A stretch of 64,000 nucleotides of DNA, taken from contig OZ241919.1 of the NCBI GenBank assembly GCA_965203835.1, positions 3,286,001 to 3,350,000 of the forward strand, in the 5' to 3' direction. Positions within the stretch are counted from its first letter, which is position 1, and the number at the start of each line of letters is the position of its first letter. This DNA is from CBDCFV01 sp965203835 (GTDB lineage: Bacteria; Chloroflexota; Dehalococcoidia; Lucifugimonadales; UBA3495). Below, piece after piece: positions 50,022-58,495 of this stretch. A program made the translations under genes and the position numbers. The notes beneath the pieces are model-generated. The model saw nothing but the letters and a program-made list of their open reading frames with translations, was not told where the DNA came from and searched no databases.

Positions 50022-51323
50022 CTAAAACAGCGTTGAACGGAGGCGGGACGCGCCCTGGTTGCTGGCCACGCCGCACACGTTGACGGCGACCAGTTCCCGC
50101 AGTTGGGCCAATTCGGAGGCCACGTCCGGGTTGCCTGCGATAATCCGCTCCACCGGGTCGGCCGGCCAGGAAACGTCCATGCCCTCGCTGTGGTTCACCA
50201 CGGCATCCACGCCGGGTATGTTCATTAACGTGGCGGACTCCCATCGCCGGTCGAGCGCGGTGTCGCTGACCAGGGCGACCGTTTTTATACCCAGTTGCTC
50301 GCATACCCGTGCCGTCTCGAACATGTCGGTGTGAGGCGCGCCGCCCACGTACTTGGTGAGAATCACGCCGTCGGCTTTCAGGTCCCACTTGGCGATGTTG
50401 GCGGCCATCATGCTGTTGCGGTCGATTTCGTCGCGCCGGTCCGACGACACGGTAGCGACGGCGCCGGCAAAGGCGATTTCGCCCGCTTGGTGCAGGCGGT
50501 AGAGGTCCAGAATGATGGGGTGATTCTGATGGAAGTAGGTCTCCAACCCGCGCGCACCCCAGGAGTAGGAGATGACCACCGCGCCGTCCAGCCACTCGTT
50601 GGGATGCAACGGCACGGGCATCATGCCCAGGGTGTTGCCCCCGTACAGGATGTGCTCGTCGGTTTCGGTGCCGTGCTGATGGCCGTGCACCTGCCCGATG
50701 TAGGCTACTCTAGGCGGGGTTTCTCCTGATTCCGGCTCGGGTGTGTCCAGGTCGAACACCTCGTTGTGCGACGGCGTTTGGCCAATTGCCGCTTGCGCCA
50801 GGTAGGCGGCGGCTTTCACTGAAGCCAACCGCAGGGCGTTGAGGACGGCATGGCGGGCAACATCCGGGAACGCATGGGGGACGACGACCAAGTGGGCCAG
50901 TCGGCCATACGCCGACGCCCATGCGGCTGGGCCGCTCATCTCCAGCACCTTTGAGACTCCGCCCCTTCTGGACGCATAACCCAACTCTCCGCCCGGCTGT
51001 CCGCCGTCGACCACGGTGACCGCCGCGCCCCGGAGAACGTGGGTAGTTCCCCGTCCCGCCGGCGCCAACGGCCCGAGAATGCCGGGGAAATCCGGGCCGT
51101 CACCGGGGGCTTTGGCCCGTGGTTCCAGAACGTCGAAGACGTAGCCAGCGCGGCACTTGTCCCCAGGATGGACTATCTTAAGGTCAACACTTTCGAGTCG
51201 GTGGTCCTCCAGCAAATAACCCCGCAGTTCACTGACGTTTACAGTGAGGACGCCGCCTTCCAGACCGGTCTTGTTGCCGGGAAGAATCCTGTTGACGGGG
51301 TGAACGGCTAACGACAATGCCAC
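50022..51323 (-). CDS. grdE: GrdE-like reductase component B subunit
   Basis: A 433-residue homologue of the GrdE proprotein. It shares GGVLTVNVSELRGYLLEDHRLESVDL, the early VLEPRAKAPGDGPDFPGILG and PVPLHPNEWLDGAVVISYSW followed by YFHQNHPIILDLY. In glycine reductase this region carries the Cys (SGNCVAACDK, as I recall) that is converted to pyruvoyl. Here SYSWGARGLE replaces it. GTG start follows GAGG; the frame extends further upstream without support. It precedes the GrdB-like gene. No GrdA, GrdC, GrdD or thioredoxin is in the window. Confidence 0.83.
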   Translation of the reverse strand: MALSLAVHPVNRILPGNKTGLEGGVLTVNVSELRGYLLEDHRLESVDLKIVHPGDKCRAGYVFDVLEPRAKAPGDGPDFPGILGPLAPAGRGTTHVLRGAAVTVVDGGQPGGELGYASRRGGVSKVLEMSGPAAWASAYGRLAHLVVVPHAFPDVARHAVLNALRLASVKAAAYLAQAAIGQTPSHNEVFDLDTPEPESGETPPRVAYIGQVHGHQHGTETDEHILYGGNTLGMMPVPLHPNEWLDGAVVISYSWGARGLETYFHQNHPIILDLYRLHQAGEIAFAGAVATVSSDRRDEIDRNSMMAANIAKWDLKADGVILTKYVGGAPHTDMFETARVCEQLGIKTVALVSDTALDRRWESATLMNIPGVDAVVNHSEGMDVSWPADPVERIIAGNPDVASELAQLRELVAVNVCGVASNQGASRLRSTLF

Positions 51324-51417
51324 TTCAGGAGACCTCAGGAGGGTGATGCTGAATAGGGTGTGACTGGGACCGGTATGCGACCTGATGCCGTAAGGTGGGC
51401 GGAAAGAAAGCCAAAAC

Positions 51418-51471
51418 AATGGCGGCCGCCCCGCTGCCGCAACGAAGGCCTGAGGGGGTGGGGCCGCCATT
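51418..51471 (-). terminator. Terminator after the cupin gene
   Basis: A perfect 10-bp stem AATGGCGGCC / GGCCGCCATT with further C/G pairing inside is followed on the minus strand by TTGTTTTGGCTTTC. It separates the cupin gene from the GrdE-like gene. Confidence 0.7.
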
Positions 51472-51509
51472 ACTCTCAAAGGTAGAGACGGTCTGCGTTT
51501 GTCGCCGGG

Positions 51510-52082
51510 CTACCGGTCCATCACCTTGATGGTCCTCTCTTCGGGGTTGTACTGATACCTGGTTACGCGGTCCAGCTTCTGCGACTCCAAGCGCACCACC
51601 AGGGCGCGCCCGCCGGTGATGTTCCGAGTGTTGTGAATCTCGCCGGGCAGGAAGAACGAGACCGCGCCATCGCCCTGGATGAATTGACCGGTCTCCTGTA
51701 TCTGGACTTCGTCCACGCCTTCTCCCGGATAGAACCAGCGCCATTTGGTCTGTTCGATTTCCCCTTGATAGACCCCGTAGACTACCCAAGCAGATCCATG
51801 ATCATGGGGAAGGTTGTCCTGGTCGGGCTTCTGTACGGATGCCATGAGCCAGAATCCCGGTCCGGGATGTCCGGCCTCCTCTTCCAAGTGGAGGCTGACG
51901 GGGCCATAGCCGCCGTCCTCGGGCAGGTCGAGCCTTTCTTCCAACCAACCGGGGACTGCCAACAGGTCTTTCAAGTGGCCGGAAACGGCTTTGGCTTGGG
52001 CCAACGGGTCGTTGGTTGACTCAAAAATGTGCCTGACGTCGTCCAGAAAACCTTCCATGGTGTAAGCGGTGGTTTGTGTCAT
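51510..52082 (-). CDS. Cupin-fold protein, cysteine-dioxygenase-like
   Basis: A 190-residue predicted cupin. FWLMASVQKPDQDNLPHDHGSAWVVYGVYQGE has the HDH metal motif of the first cupin block and GDGAVSFFLPGEIHNTRNI the second with its His. The layout resembles cysteine-dioxygenase/AraC-type small cupins. Substrate is unknown. AGGAGGTCTAA precedes ATG. It has its own promoter and terminator. Confidence 0.82.
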   Translation of the reverse strand: MTQTTAYTMEGFLDDVRHIFESTNDPLAQAKAVSGHLKDLLAVPGWLEERLDLPEDGGYGPVSLHLEEEAGHPGPGFWLMASVQKPDQDNLPHDHGSAWVVYGVYQGEIEQTKWRWFYPGEGVDEVQIQETGQFIQGDGAVSFFLPGEIHNTRNITGGRALVVRLESQKLDRVTRYQYNPEERTIKVMDR

Positions 52083-52122
52083 TTAGACCTCCTGAGTGAC
52101 TGACAAATGCCAATGTGCATTC

Positions 52123-52151
52123 ATTCTGATACGGGGTTGGGCCGGTGTCAA
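52123..52151 (-). promoter_or_regulatory. Cupin gene promoter candidate
   Basis: Minus strand perfect TTGACA (52151-52146), 17-base spacer and CAGAAT (52128-52123), about 41 bases before the cupin start. Confidence 0.55.
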
Positions 52152-52258
52152 TGACCGCCGATATTCACTCAACAGTATGAACGAGATATACAGGATAAGG
52201 GTTTTCTTTTATGCTGTACATCCAGTTCATCAATGTTCGAGTTAAAGGGAGCAAGCTA

Positions 52259-52987
52259 ATGCCGGAACGAGTATGGGACCCCTACCTTACTCCGCAAGAC
52301 CGGGCGCACTTGGCGGTGTCGCCGCACGAGACGGTGGGATTTGGAGAGAAGCCGGCGTTGCTGCTGGTTGACCTTTACCGGTGGGTGTACGGCGACGAGC
52401 CTCAACCCCTATTGGAAGCTATAGAGGACTGGCCGGGCAGTTGCGGCTTGGCCGCGTGGGACGCCATTCCCCACATTCAGACGCTGCTGGAGGCGGCGCG
52501 GAAAGCGGGGATACCGGTGGTGCACGTGACCGGGTTGGGCGATGCGGGCATCGAGTCTTGGAACGCTCAGAAGAGGGACGTGGAGGGCCGCGTCAAAGAC
52601 GCCGCCCAAATCGACCGGGAGAAGCGGCGTTTCGACATCGTCGACGAATTTGAGCCCATCGACGGCGAGGCGGTGCTGCGCAAGTCATCCCCCAGCGCCT
52701 TCTGGGGCACGCCGCTGATGGGTCACCTGAACTACTTGGGAGTGGACACCATCATCACCTGCGGCGAGAGCACCAGCGGCTGTGTCAGGGCCAGCGTGGT
52801 GGACGGCTGCACCAACCGGTACCGGATGATCGTGGTGGAGGAGTGCGTGTTCGACCGGCATGAAGCGACCCACGCAATCAACCTGTTCGACATGGACCAG
52901 AAGTACGCGGATGTTCTGCCCTTGGCGGATGTGTTGGAGTGGCTGGCGGAAGGTGCATACAGCAAGGCGACGACCAGGTACGGTTAG
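52259..52987 (+). CDS. Isochorismatase-family hydrolase, N-carbamoylsarcosine-amidase-like
   Basis: A 242-residue cysteine hydrolase. The triad is seen as Asp in LLLVDLYRWVYG, Lys in LRKSSPSAFWGTPL and Cys in ESTSGCVRASVVDG. VVEECVFDRHEATHAINLFDM is typical of N-carbamoylsarcosine amidase-like members. Expected chemistry is hydrolysis of an amide or carbamoyl group. ATG at 52259 follows AAGGGAGC; the longer frame from 52211 lacks a ribosome binding site. The Rieske gene follows by 28 bases, so the two are probably co-transcribed. Confidence 0.87.
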   Translation: MPERVWDPYLTPQDRAHLAVSPHETVGFGEKPALLLVDLYRWVYGDEPQPLLEAIEDWPGSCGLAAWDAIPHIQTLLEAARKAGIPVVHVTGLGDAGIESWNAQKRDVEGRVKDAAQIDREKRRFDIVDEFEPIDGEAVLRKSSPSAFWGTPLMGHLNYLGVDTIITCGESTSGCVRASVVDGCTNRYRMIVVEECVFDRHEATHAINLFDMDQKYADVLPLADVLEWLAEGAYSKATTRYG

Positions 52988-53015
52988 AAACTGTCGCCGC
53001 GGTTAAGGAGAGAAT

Positions 53016-54305
53016 ATGCTCACTGCTGAAGAGAACGAACGGTTGACGCGAGTGGGTCCCGGTACGCCCATGGGCGAGTTGATGCGCCGGTACTGGCAGC
53101 CCATCGCCACCATGGCCGAGTTGGACGAGAACCCGGTGAGACCGGTGAAACTCTTGGGAGAGTCTCTCGTCCTGTACCGCGATAGAAAGGGCGGGCTGGG
53201 GTTAATCGGAGATAGCTGTCCCCATCGCCGCATGTCCATGCTCTACGGGATCCCCAATGAAAGAGGGCTGCGGTGCCCCTACCACGGCTGGCTGTTCAGC
53301 GAAACGGGCCAGTGCCTCGAGATGCCCGGAGAACCGCCGGACACCACCTTTCCAAGCAGGGTGCAGACGACGGCGTACCCGGTGGAGGAGTCGGCGGGGT
53401 TGGTGTTTGCCTACCTTGGACCGGAACCCAAGCCCTTGTTGCCGCGATGGGACCTTTTCGTCTGGGACAATGTGTTGAGGGACATAGGCAGTGTAGTAAT
53501 CCCGTGCAATTGGCTGCAAATCATGGAAAACTCCTTGGACCCGGTCCACGTGGAATGGCTGCATGGAGAGTTTTCCAACTACGTGCTGGAGCGGCTGGGA
53601 CGCCCGGACCTGCAACGGGTCTTCTACCGGTCAGGGCAGGTCTCCGGCAACTTCGCCCACGAAAAGATCGGCTTTGACGAGTTTCAATACGGAATCATCA
53701 AACGCCGCGTAACCGCCGGTAGAACGGAGGACGACCCGGACTGGCGCATCGGACATCCGATCCTGTTTCCCAACATACTGAGGGTGGGTAGCAGTTTCCA
53801 GTACCGCGTTCCGGTGGACGACACCCACACCATGCACATCTGGTTCACGGCCTATCCCCAGCCACCGGGTGAAGAGGCCCCCAAGCAGGAGCGAGTCCCC
53901 CATTACCAAGTACCTCTGCCGGTGGACGAGGATGGACTCGCCGAGTGGCGGCTTATGGACAACAACAGCGGCCAGGACATAACCGCGTGGGTCACTCAAG
54001 GGGCCATAGCCGACAGGTCTCAAGAGAGGTTGGGTGAGTCCGACAAGGGGATCATCCTATACCGCAGGATGCTGAGGGACCAACTCCGCATCCTGGAAGA
54101 CGACGGGCAGCCGATGAACGTCTTTAGAGACGCCGGGAGCAACGTTCGGATAGACCTGCCGTGGGAAGGGCAAGACGACCCTTGGGACTTCACCAAGAAA
54201 GCCCTGTTGCGCCGTACCCTGGCGGCGGGCAAATACTCTCCCGTGTTGCGGGACATGGTGCTGCGATTGGAAGGCGAAGAGGCGTTGCAGGGCCCCGTCC
54301 ATTAG
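53016..54305 (+). CDS. Rieske non-heme iron oxygenase, large subunit
   Basis: A 429-residue ring-hydroxylating-type oxygenase. The Rieske ligands are Cys68, His70, Cys87 and His90 (DSCPHRRMS ... RCPYHGW). The mononuclear iron motif is DPVHVEWLH with Asp175, His178 and His183. Overall form resembles phthalate 4,5-dioxygenase oxygenase subunits. A reductase gene is not adjacent. AAGGAGAG precedes ATG. Co-occurrence with an amidase suggests oxidation of an N-containing or aromatic compound, which is inference. Confidence 0.92.
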   Translation: MLTAEENERLTRVGPGTPMGELMRRYWQPIATMAELDENPVRPVKLLGESLVLYRDRKGGLGLIGDSCPHRRMSMLYGIPNERGLRCPYHGWLFSETGQCLEMPGEPPDTTFPSRVQTTAYPVEESAGLVFAYLGPEPKPLLPRWDLFVWDNVLRDIGSVVIPCNWLQIMENSLDPVHVEWLHGEFSNYVLERLGRPDLQRVFYRSGQVSGNFAHEKIGFDEFQYGIIKRRVTAGRTEDDPDWRIGHPILFPNILRVGSSFQYRVPVDDTHTMHIWFTAYPQPPGEEAPKQERVPHYQVPLPVDEDGLAEWRLMDNNSGQDITAWVTQGAIADRSQERLGESDKGIILYRRMLRDQLRILEDDGQPMNVFRDAGSNVRIDLPWEGQDDPWDFTKKALLRRTLAAGKYSPVLRDMVLRLEGEEALQGPVH

Positions 54306-54339
54306 GGGCCGATGCCAACCCCTGTCGCTCAGAGGGTTG

Positions 54340-54366
54340 TGGATTCCCGCCTTCGCGGGAATGACA
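54340..54366. repeat. Palindromic element copy 10
   Basis: GGATTCCCGCCTTCGCGGGAAT with GACAG flank, followed by degenerate GGGAATGAC reiterations up to 54425. Confidence 0.85.
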
Positions 54367-54469
54367 GGCGGTGAGCGGGAATGACGGTTCGCGAATGGGA
54401 TTGACGACCGGGCAACGGAAATGACAGGTGCGGCGGTGCGCCGGGTTTTGAGGTAGCCACTGATGGTTA

Positions 54470-55714
54470 CTAAATGATGCCTTGCTCCCGCAGATTGTCA
54501 ATTTCCGCTGCGTCCAGGCCCAGGAGATTTCCCAACACCGCGTCGTTGTCGTAACCCATGGGGACAGACCCCCGCCATATTTGGCCGGGGGTGAGGGACA
54601 TCTTGGGGGTGATGCCCACGCCCTTTACCTTGCGTCCAACGTTGACGTCGTCCCATTCGATGTGCATGTCCCGCATCTCGTAGTGAGGGTCCTCCGCCAT
54701 GTCCTTGGGGGTCATTATTGCTGTGCAACCTACACGGGCGGCGTTCATGGCGTCCACCACTTCTTTTACGGTGCGGTCTTCAATCCAGCCCCGCAATATG
54801 GCGTTGAATTCAATGCCTTTGATGGAGTCGAGGTCAGTATGAGCCGAGCGCCAGTCGTCCTCGTCGGGGTCCAACCCTATAACCCGGCAGACCCGGTCGA
54901 AGACGGAGCCGACGGTGGCGATCACCACCCAGCCGTCCTTGGCGGGAAAGCAATCGTAGGGTTGGAAGAGTCCGGCGGCGTTGCCGGACCTTGTACGGTC
55001 TAACCCAAGCTCGTAGTAGGCGACCATAGTGCCTCCCAGAACATGGTGGACTGCTTCGTACTGGGCCAAATCAATGGATTGGCCCTCGCCGGTGCGCTGG
55101 GCGTAAACATAGGCGGCCAACGACGACCAAAGGCAAAAGAGGGCGGTGATGAAGTCGCCCGTCCATGGCGCCGCCCGCACCGGTGGTTCCGGGTCGGGGA
55201 ACCCCGTCAGGTTCATCAGACCGCCGAAAGCCTGCCCGATCATGTCGTAAGAGGCCCGCTCCAGATAATCGGGATGGCCTGTCTGGCCGTAGCCGGATAC
55301 GTGGGCGATGACCAGCTTGGGATTGACCTTGTGGACCGTTTCGTCGTCCAGACCCCACTCCTTGTAGGTACCGGGGATGGAGCTTTCCATCCATATATCG
55401 GCCTGCGAGACCAACTGGAGGAAAATCTCCTTGCCACGAGGGGTTGAAAGGTCCAGGGTAATGTCGTAGGTGTTGCGCTGGGTCTGCATCCAGCCGGCGG
55501 CGATGGCGTCGCCGTCCTTCGTGGGCACCGCAAATTCAACGTTTCGCCAGATGTCGCCCAGCTTGGGACGCTCGATGTGAATGACCTCCGCTCCCATTTC
55601 GGCGGCCATTCCTGCGGCAAATGGCTGGGCAATAATAGTGCCGCTGGAGATGATCCGGACTCCCTGTAGAGGTCCGAATTGTTCCGAACGCATTGGTGGC
55701 CGGTCAGACTGCAT
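54470..55714 (-). CDS. CaiB/BaiF-family CoA-transferase (class III)
   Basis: A 414-residue class III CoA-transferase. GVRIISSGTIIAQPFAAGMAAEMGAEVIHIERP opens the Rossmann-like part. The catalytic Asp region is LVSQADIWMESSIPGTYKEWG, with Asp followed by the helix. SGYGQTGHPDYLERASYDMIGQAFGGLMNLTG is a strong family segment. Substrate acids range from carnitine to formate or itaconate and cannot be assigned. ATG follows GGAGGG; a TATAAT box lies at 55767-55762 on the minus strand. Confidence 0.9.
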   Translation of the reverse strand: MQSDRPPMRSEQFGPLQGVRIISSGTIIAQPFAAGMAAEMGAEVIHIERPKLGDIWRNVEFAVPTKDGDAIAAGWMQTQRNTYDITLDLSTPRGKEIFLQLVSQADIWMESSIPGTYKEWGLDDETVHKVNPKLVIAHVSGYGQTGHPDYLERASYDMIGQAFGGLMNLTGFPDPEPPVRAAPWTGDFITALFCLWSSLAAYVYAQRTGEGQSIDLAQYEAVHHVLGGTMVAYYELGLDRTRSGNAAGLFQPYDCFPAKDGWVVIATVGSVFDRVCRVIGLDPDEDDWRSAHTDLDSIKGIEFNAILRGWIEDRTVKEVVDAMNAARVGCTAIMTPKDMAEDPHYEMRDMHIEWDDVNVGRKVKGVGITPKMSLTPGQIWRGSVPMGYDNDAVLGNLLGLDAAEIDNLREQGII

Positions 55715-55762
55715 ACCACCCTCCGTATACCGTGGACCAGAGTCGTTGTTGTGGAGAGAACA

Positions 55763-55945
55763 TTATAAAGCACAATCGCGACGCTCGAATAATACGCTTG
55801 GCTGGTAGAATACTCCCCGCCGTCCACCGGTCCAGTCAAGGGTTTCGGGGATGTCGGAGGTGTCAATTTGGTCGTCTGGCATATTCTCCAGTGCAAGAAG
55901 CTGGGCTTCCTGGTCTTCTGTCAGTTTCACGTTATCCTTCTTCAT
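55763..55945 (-). CDS. Short BrnA-like antitoxin fragment
   Basis: A 60-residue protein, MKKDNVKLTEDQEAQLLALE, then IDTSDIPETLDWTGGRRGVFYQP. DTSDIPExxDWxGxxRGxFYxP is the N-terminal pattern of BrnA-like antitoxins, which normally continue into a ribbon-helix-helix with VTIRLDADV. Here the sequence diverges after FYQP and ends at FERRDCAL, so the DNA-binding part is lost. No BrnT toxin is present. Probably a decayed module. Confidence 0.65.
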   Translation of the reverse strand: MKKDNVKLTEDQEAQLLALENMPDDQIDTSDIPETLDWTGGRRGVFYQPSVLFERRDCAL

Positions 55946-56133
55946 AAGCGGCTCTTTTGCGTTGATTGTAACGACGCCCAAATCAAGCGGCAAGGTGTGT
56001 TGCTAGGGTAATCAGGCCCCGGCGTCGAGTTCCGATACTACGACGCGGTCGTCAGCCTTCCGGTTTCTTGCGTGGCCCAAGTGTGTGTGATACCTTTGGC
56101 CGTGTGACCGAATATCCTTGCAGGAGACGCGAT

Positions 56134-56631
56134 ATGAGCTACAAACCCAAGTATCTCGGGCATGTGAACATGTATGTGCGGAATACGGAGAGGTCTGTAC
56201 AGTGGTATTCCGATGTTCTGGGCCTGCACCTTTATGACCGCAGGCCGGGCGCGGCCTTCATGTCGGCCGACTTGGACCAGTCCCACGAAATCGCGCTGGT
56301 GGAAGTGGGCGATGACGCGGCTGGCCCGGAGAAGGGACGCGTCGGTCTGAACCACATGGCGTGGATGATGGAGAGCCTGGACGACCTCAAGGAGCTGTAC
56401 CACAGGCTCAAGGAAAAGAACGTCCCGATAGAGAGGGTCTCCGACCACGGCATCTCCATAGGAATCTACATCCACGACCTCGACGGCAACGGCATAGAGG
56501 TCTCCTACGAAATGCCGCGCAGCGAGTGGCCCAGAAATGACAAAGTCCTCTTCGGGGAAGGCGTGGGCAAGGGCAGGTTCCCCGGGCCTTGGGACCAGCA
56601 TATGACTCCACAGGCCGCCGCAGCCAGATAG
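56134..56631 (+). CDS. VOC-family dioxygenase-like protein
   Basis: A 165-residue vicinal-oxygen-chelate protein, the third in the window. YLGHVNMYVRNTERSVQWYSDVLGLHLYD opens it; GLNHMAWMMESLDDLKELYHRLKEKN and GIYIHDLDGNGIEVSYEMP hold the likely His and Glu ligands. It is closest in pattern to the VOC protein at 25925. ATG at 56134 follows AGGAGACGCGAT. A terminator follows it. Confidence 0.85.
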   Translation: MSYKPKYLGHVNMYVRNTERSVQWYSDVLGLHLYDRRPGAAFMSADLDQSHEIALVEVGDDAAGPEKGRVGLNHMAWMMESLDDLKELYHRLKEKNVPIERVSDHGISIGIYIHDLDGNGIEVSYEMPRSEWPRNDKVLFGEGVGKGRFPGPWDQHMTPQAAAAR

Positions 56632-56704
56632 CCCTTGTTTCCGGCGTCGCAGCCTATCCGGTGTATCCGGTAGGCCCGGTGCCGCCGTCAGTTTGGGGCA
56701 GGCA

Positions 56705-56768
56705 GGGCCGCTCATTGAGCAGTTGCTTTGCATGAGCGGCCCGATCTGCTTGGTGTCTTTTCATTTTT
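56705..56768 (+). terminator. Terminator hairpin with T-rich tail
   Basis: A perfect 11-bp stem GGGCCGCTCAT / ATGAGCGGCCC (56705-56742, loop 16) followed by CTTTTCATTTTTCC. Confidence 0.6.
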
Positions 56769-56805
56769 CCCTTCGTAGTACGCACGAGTCGGACAGGAGA
56801 GTCTT

Positions 56806-57321
56806 ATGCCAAGAGTGGCCCTGGACCTGAACAACGCCGAGCACAGGGACATCGTCAAGGGGCAGTGGCGGGTTGCTGACGGCCTTGTTCCCGGTGAACC
56901 CAACGAGGGACTGGTCTCTCAACTTCTTGCCAGTCCGGCCCGTTTGGCCGACTACGACGACTCTTCGTGGGAGATATGCCCCAACATCCGTGACAGCCGC
57001 TCGGTGGGGTTCACCTTCGCGTGGTACCGCATCACCGTGGAGTTCCCCGAAGCCGTTGACGGCGTTTCACTGGCAGGCTCCAGGGCCTTCTTCGAGACCA
57101 ACCCGGACAACTACGGCGAAGTCTGGATTGACGGGCAGGTTGAACGCGGCGTCGGGACCATCACTGGCCTTAACGCTCCTCAACGGATAGAAATAAGCAA
57201 CAGTGCTACGCCCGGCGAAAGGCATGTCATTGCCTGTCTGATCGCCAACGGCCCCTTGGCCGAACCCAGGGGCGGCGTTTTCATGAGGTTCGCCACGCTG
57301 GCGTTTGAGTCCTCCAATTAG
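56806..57321 (+). CDS. Unknown protein, galactose-binding-like fold suspected
   Basis: A 171-residue protein. DDSSWEICPNIRDSRSVGFTFAWYRITVEFPEAVDG followed by NYGEVWIDGQV and RIEISNSATPGERHVIACLIANGP resembles the jelly-roll domain of glycosidases (W.xI.vP ... YR..f..P ... EVWVNG pattern). No enzyme domain follows. AGGAGAGTCTT precedes ATG. It lies 37 bases before the flavin oxidoreductase and probably shares its transcript. Confidence 0.72.
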   Translation: MPRVALDLNNAEHRDIVKGQWRVADGLVPGEPNEGLVSQLLASPARLADYDDSSWEICPNIRDSRSVGFTFAWYRITVEFPEAVDGVSLAGSRAFFETNPDNYGEVWIDGQVERGVGTITGLNAPQRIEISNSATPGERHVIACLIANGPLAEPRGGVFMRFATLAFESSN

Positions 57322-57358
57322 CATTTGACGCCGGGAGTCGGTCGTGGGAGGCGATTGA

Positions 57359-58414
57359 ATGAGCCAGGACCCAGCGGGCCAACCGAATGTCCGGTTCGGA
57401 CTTTTCGACTGGATCGAACAGTACGACCATTCTGACAGCGAGACCTACGAACAGCGTCTGAAGATGCTGGAGTACGCCGACCGGGCGGGGTTCTACAGCT
57501 ATCACTTGGCGGAACACCACATCACCCCTCTCAGCATCGCCCCGTCACCGGGCCTCTTCCTGGCTGCGGCCTGCCAGCGCACCAGGAACATCCGGCTGGG
57601 CCCGTTGGTCTATCTGCTGCCCTTCTACAACCCTTTCCGGTTGCTGCACGAAATCTGCATGTTGGACCACCTCAGCCAAGGCAGGCTGGACTTGGGGATA
57701 GGCCGCGGCATAGTGCCCATGGAGGCGGAACGCTACGGCTTTGCACTGGAGAAAGACGGCCGCGCGATGTTCGAGGAGGCCTTGGAGATACTGATCAAAG
57801 GGTTCACCCAAGAGTCGCTGAGCTATGAGGGCAAGTACTACCAATATCAAGACACGCGGTTGTTGATGCACCCGTTCCAGAAACCGTACCCGCCCCTCTG
57901 GTACGCCAGCAACAACATCGAGACCATTCCTTGGATCGCCCGCCACGGTTTCAATACCTGCACAGTCTTCTCTCCTTCGAGCGCGGTAAAGCCCCACGTG
58001 GACCTGTACAAGCAGACTTGGAAGGAACACCAAGCGGATGATGTACGGCTGAACCACCACGTCAAGCATCCGTTGGTGGGGCTGGCCCGCCACCTGTACA
58101 TAGGCCCCAACGACAAGGACGCTGTCGCCGATGCCCGGTCGGCTTATGACGTGTGGTTCTCCAACATCAACCACCTTTGGGAACGAGCCGGCGACCAGCA
58201 CCTGGAGCCGTTGAGAAACTTTGACGGGTTGCTGGAGAGAGGGGCAATCATCGCCGGGTCCGCGCCGTCGGTGCTGGAACAGGTGCGGGAGACGATTGCC
58301 GAGTCGGGCGTAAATTACTTCTGCCCCATATTCGCCTTTGGAAACCTGACCCACGAACAGACCATGAGGTCTATGGAATTGTTCGTTAACGAGGTCATGC
58401 CTCACTTCCAGTAG
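57359..58414 (+). CDS. LLM-class flavin-dependent monooxygenase
   Basis: A 351-residue luciferase-like protein of the LuxA-related branch. FGLFDWIEQYDHSDSETYEQRLKMLEYADRAGFYSYHLAEHH is the FMN-site N-terminus. IRLGPLVYLLPFYNPFRLLHEICMLDHLSQGRLDLGIGRGIVPME follows. AGSAPSVLEQVRETIAESGVNYFCPIFAFG closes the barrel. FMN-dependent oxygenation is expected, needing a separate reductase. It sits with a FAH-family gene downstream. Confidence 0.9.
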   Translation: MSQDPAGQPNVRFGLFDWIEQYDHSDSETYEQRLKMLEYADRAGFYSYHLAEHHITPLSIAPSPGLFLAAACQRTRNIRLGPLVYLLPFYNPFRLLHEICMLDHLSQGRLDLGIGRGIVPMEAERYGFALEKDGRAMFEEALEILIKGFTQESLSYEGKYYQYQDTRLLMHPFQKPYPPLWYASNNIETIPWIARHGFNTCTVFSPSSAVKPHVDLYKQTWKEHQADDVRLNHHVKHPLVGLARHLYIGPNDKDAVADARSAYDVWFSNINHLWERAGDQHLEPLRNFDGLLERGAIIAGSAPSVLEQVRETIAESGVNYFCPIFAFGNLTHEQTMRSMELFVNEVMPHFQ

Positions 58415-58495
58415 ACCCACACCGGGCAATCCGGACGCCAACCGCTTTATACAGCAATCGCAGGGTCCTATTCAGCACAGATATTTGGAGGAGCT

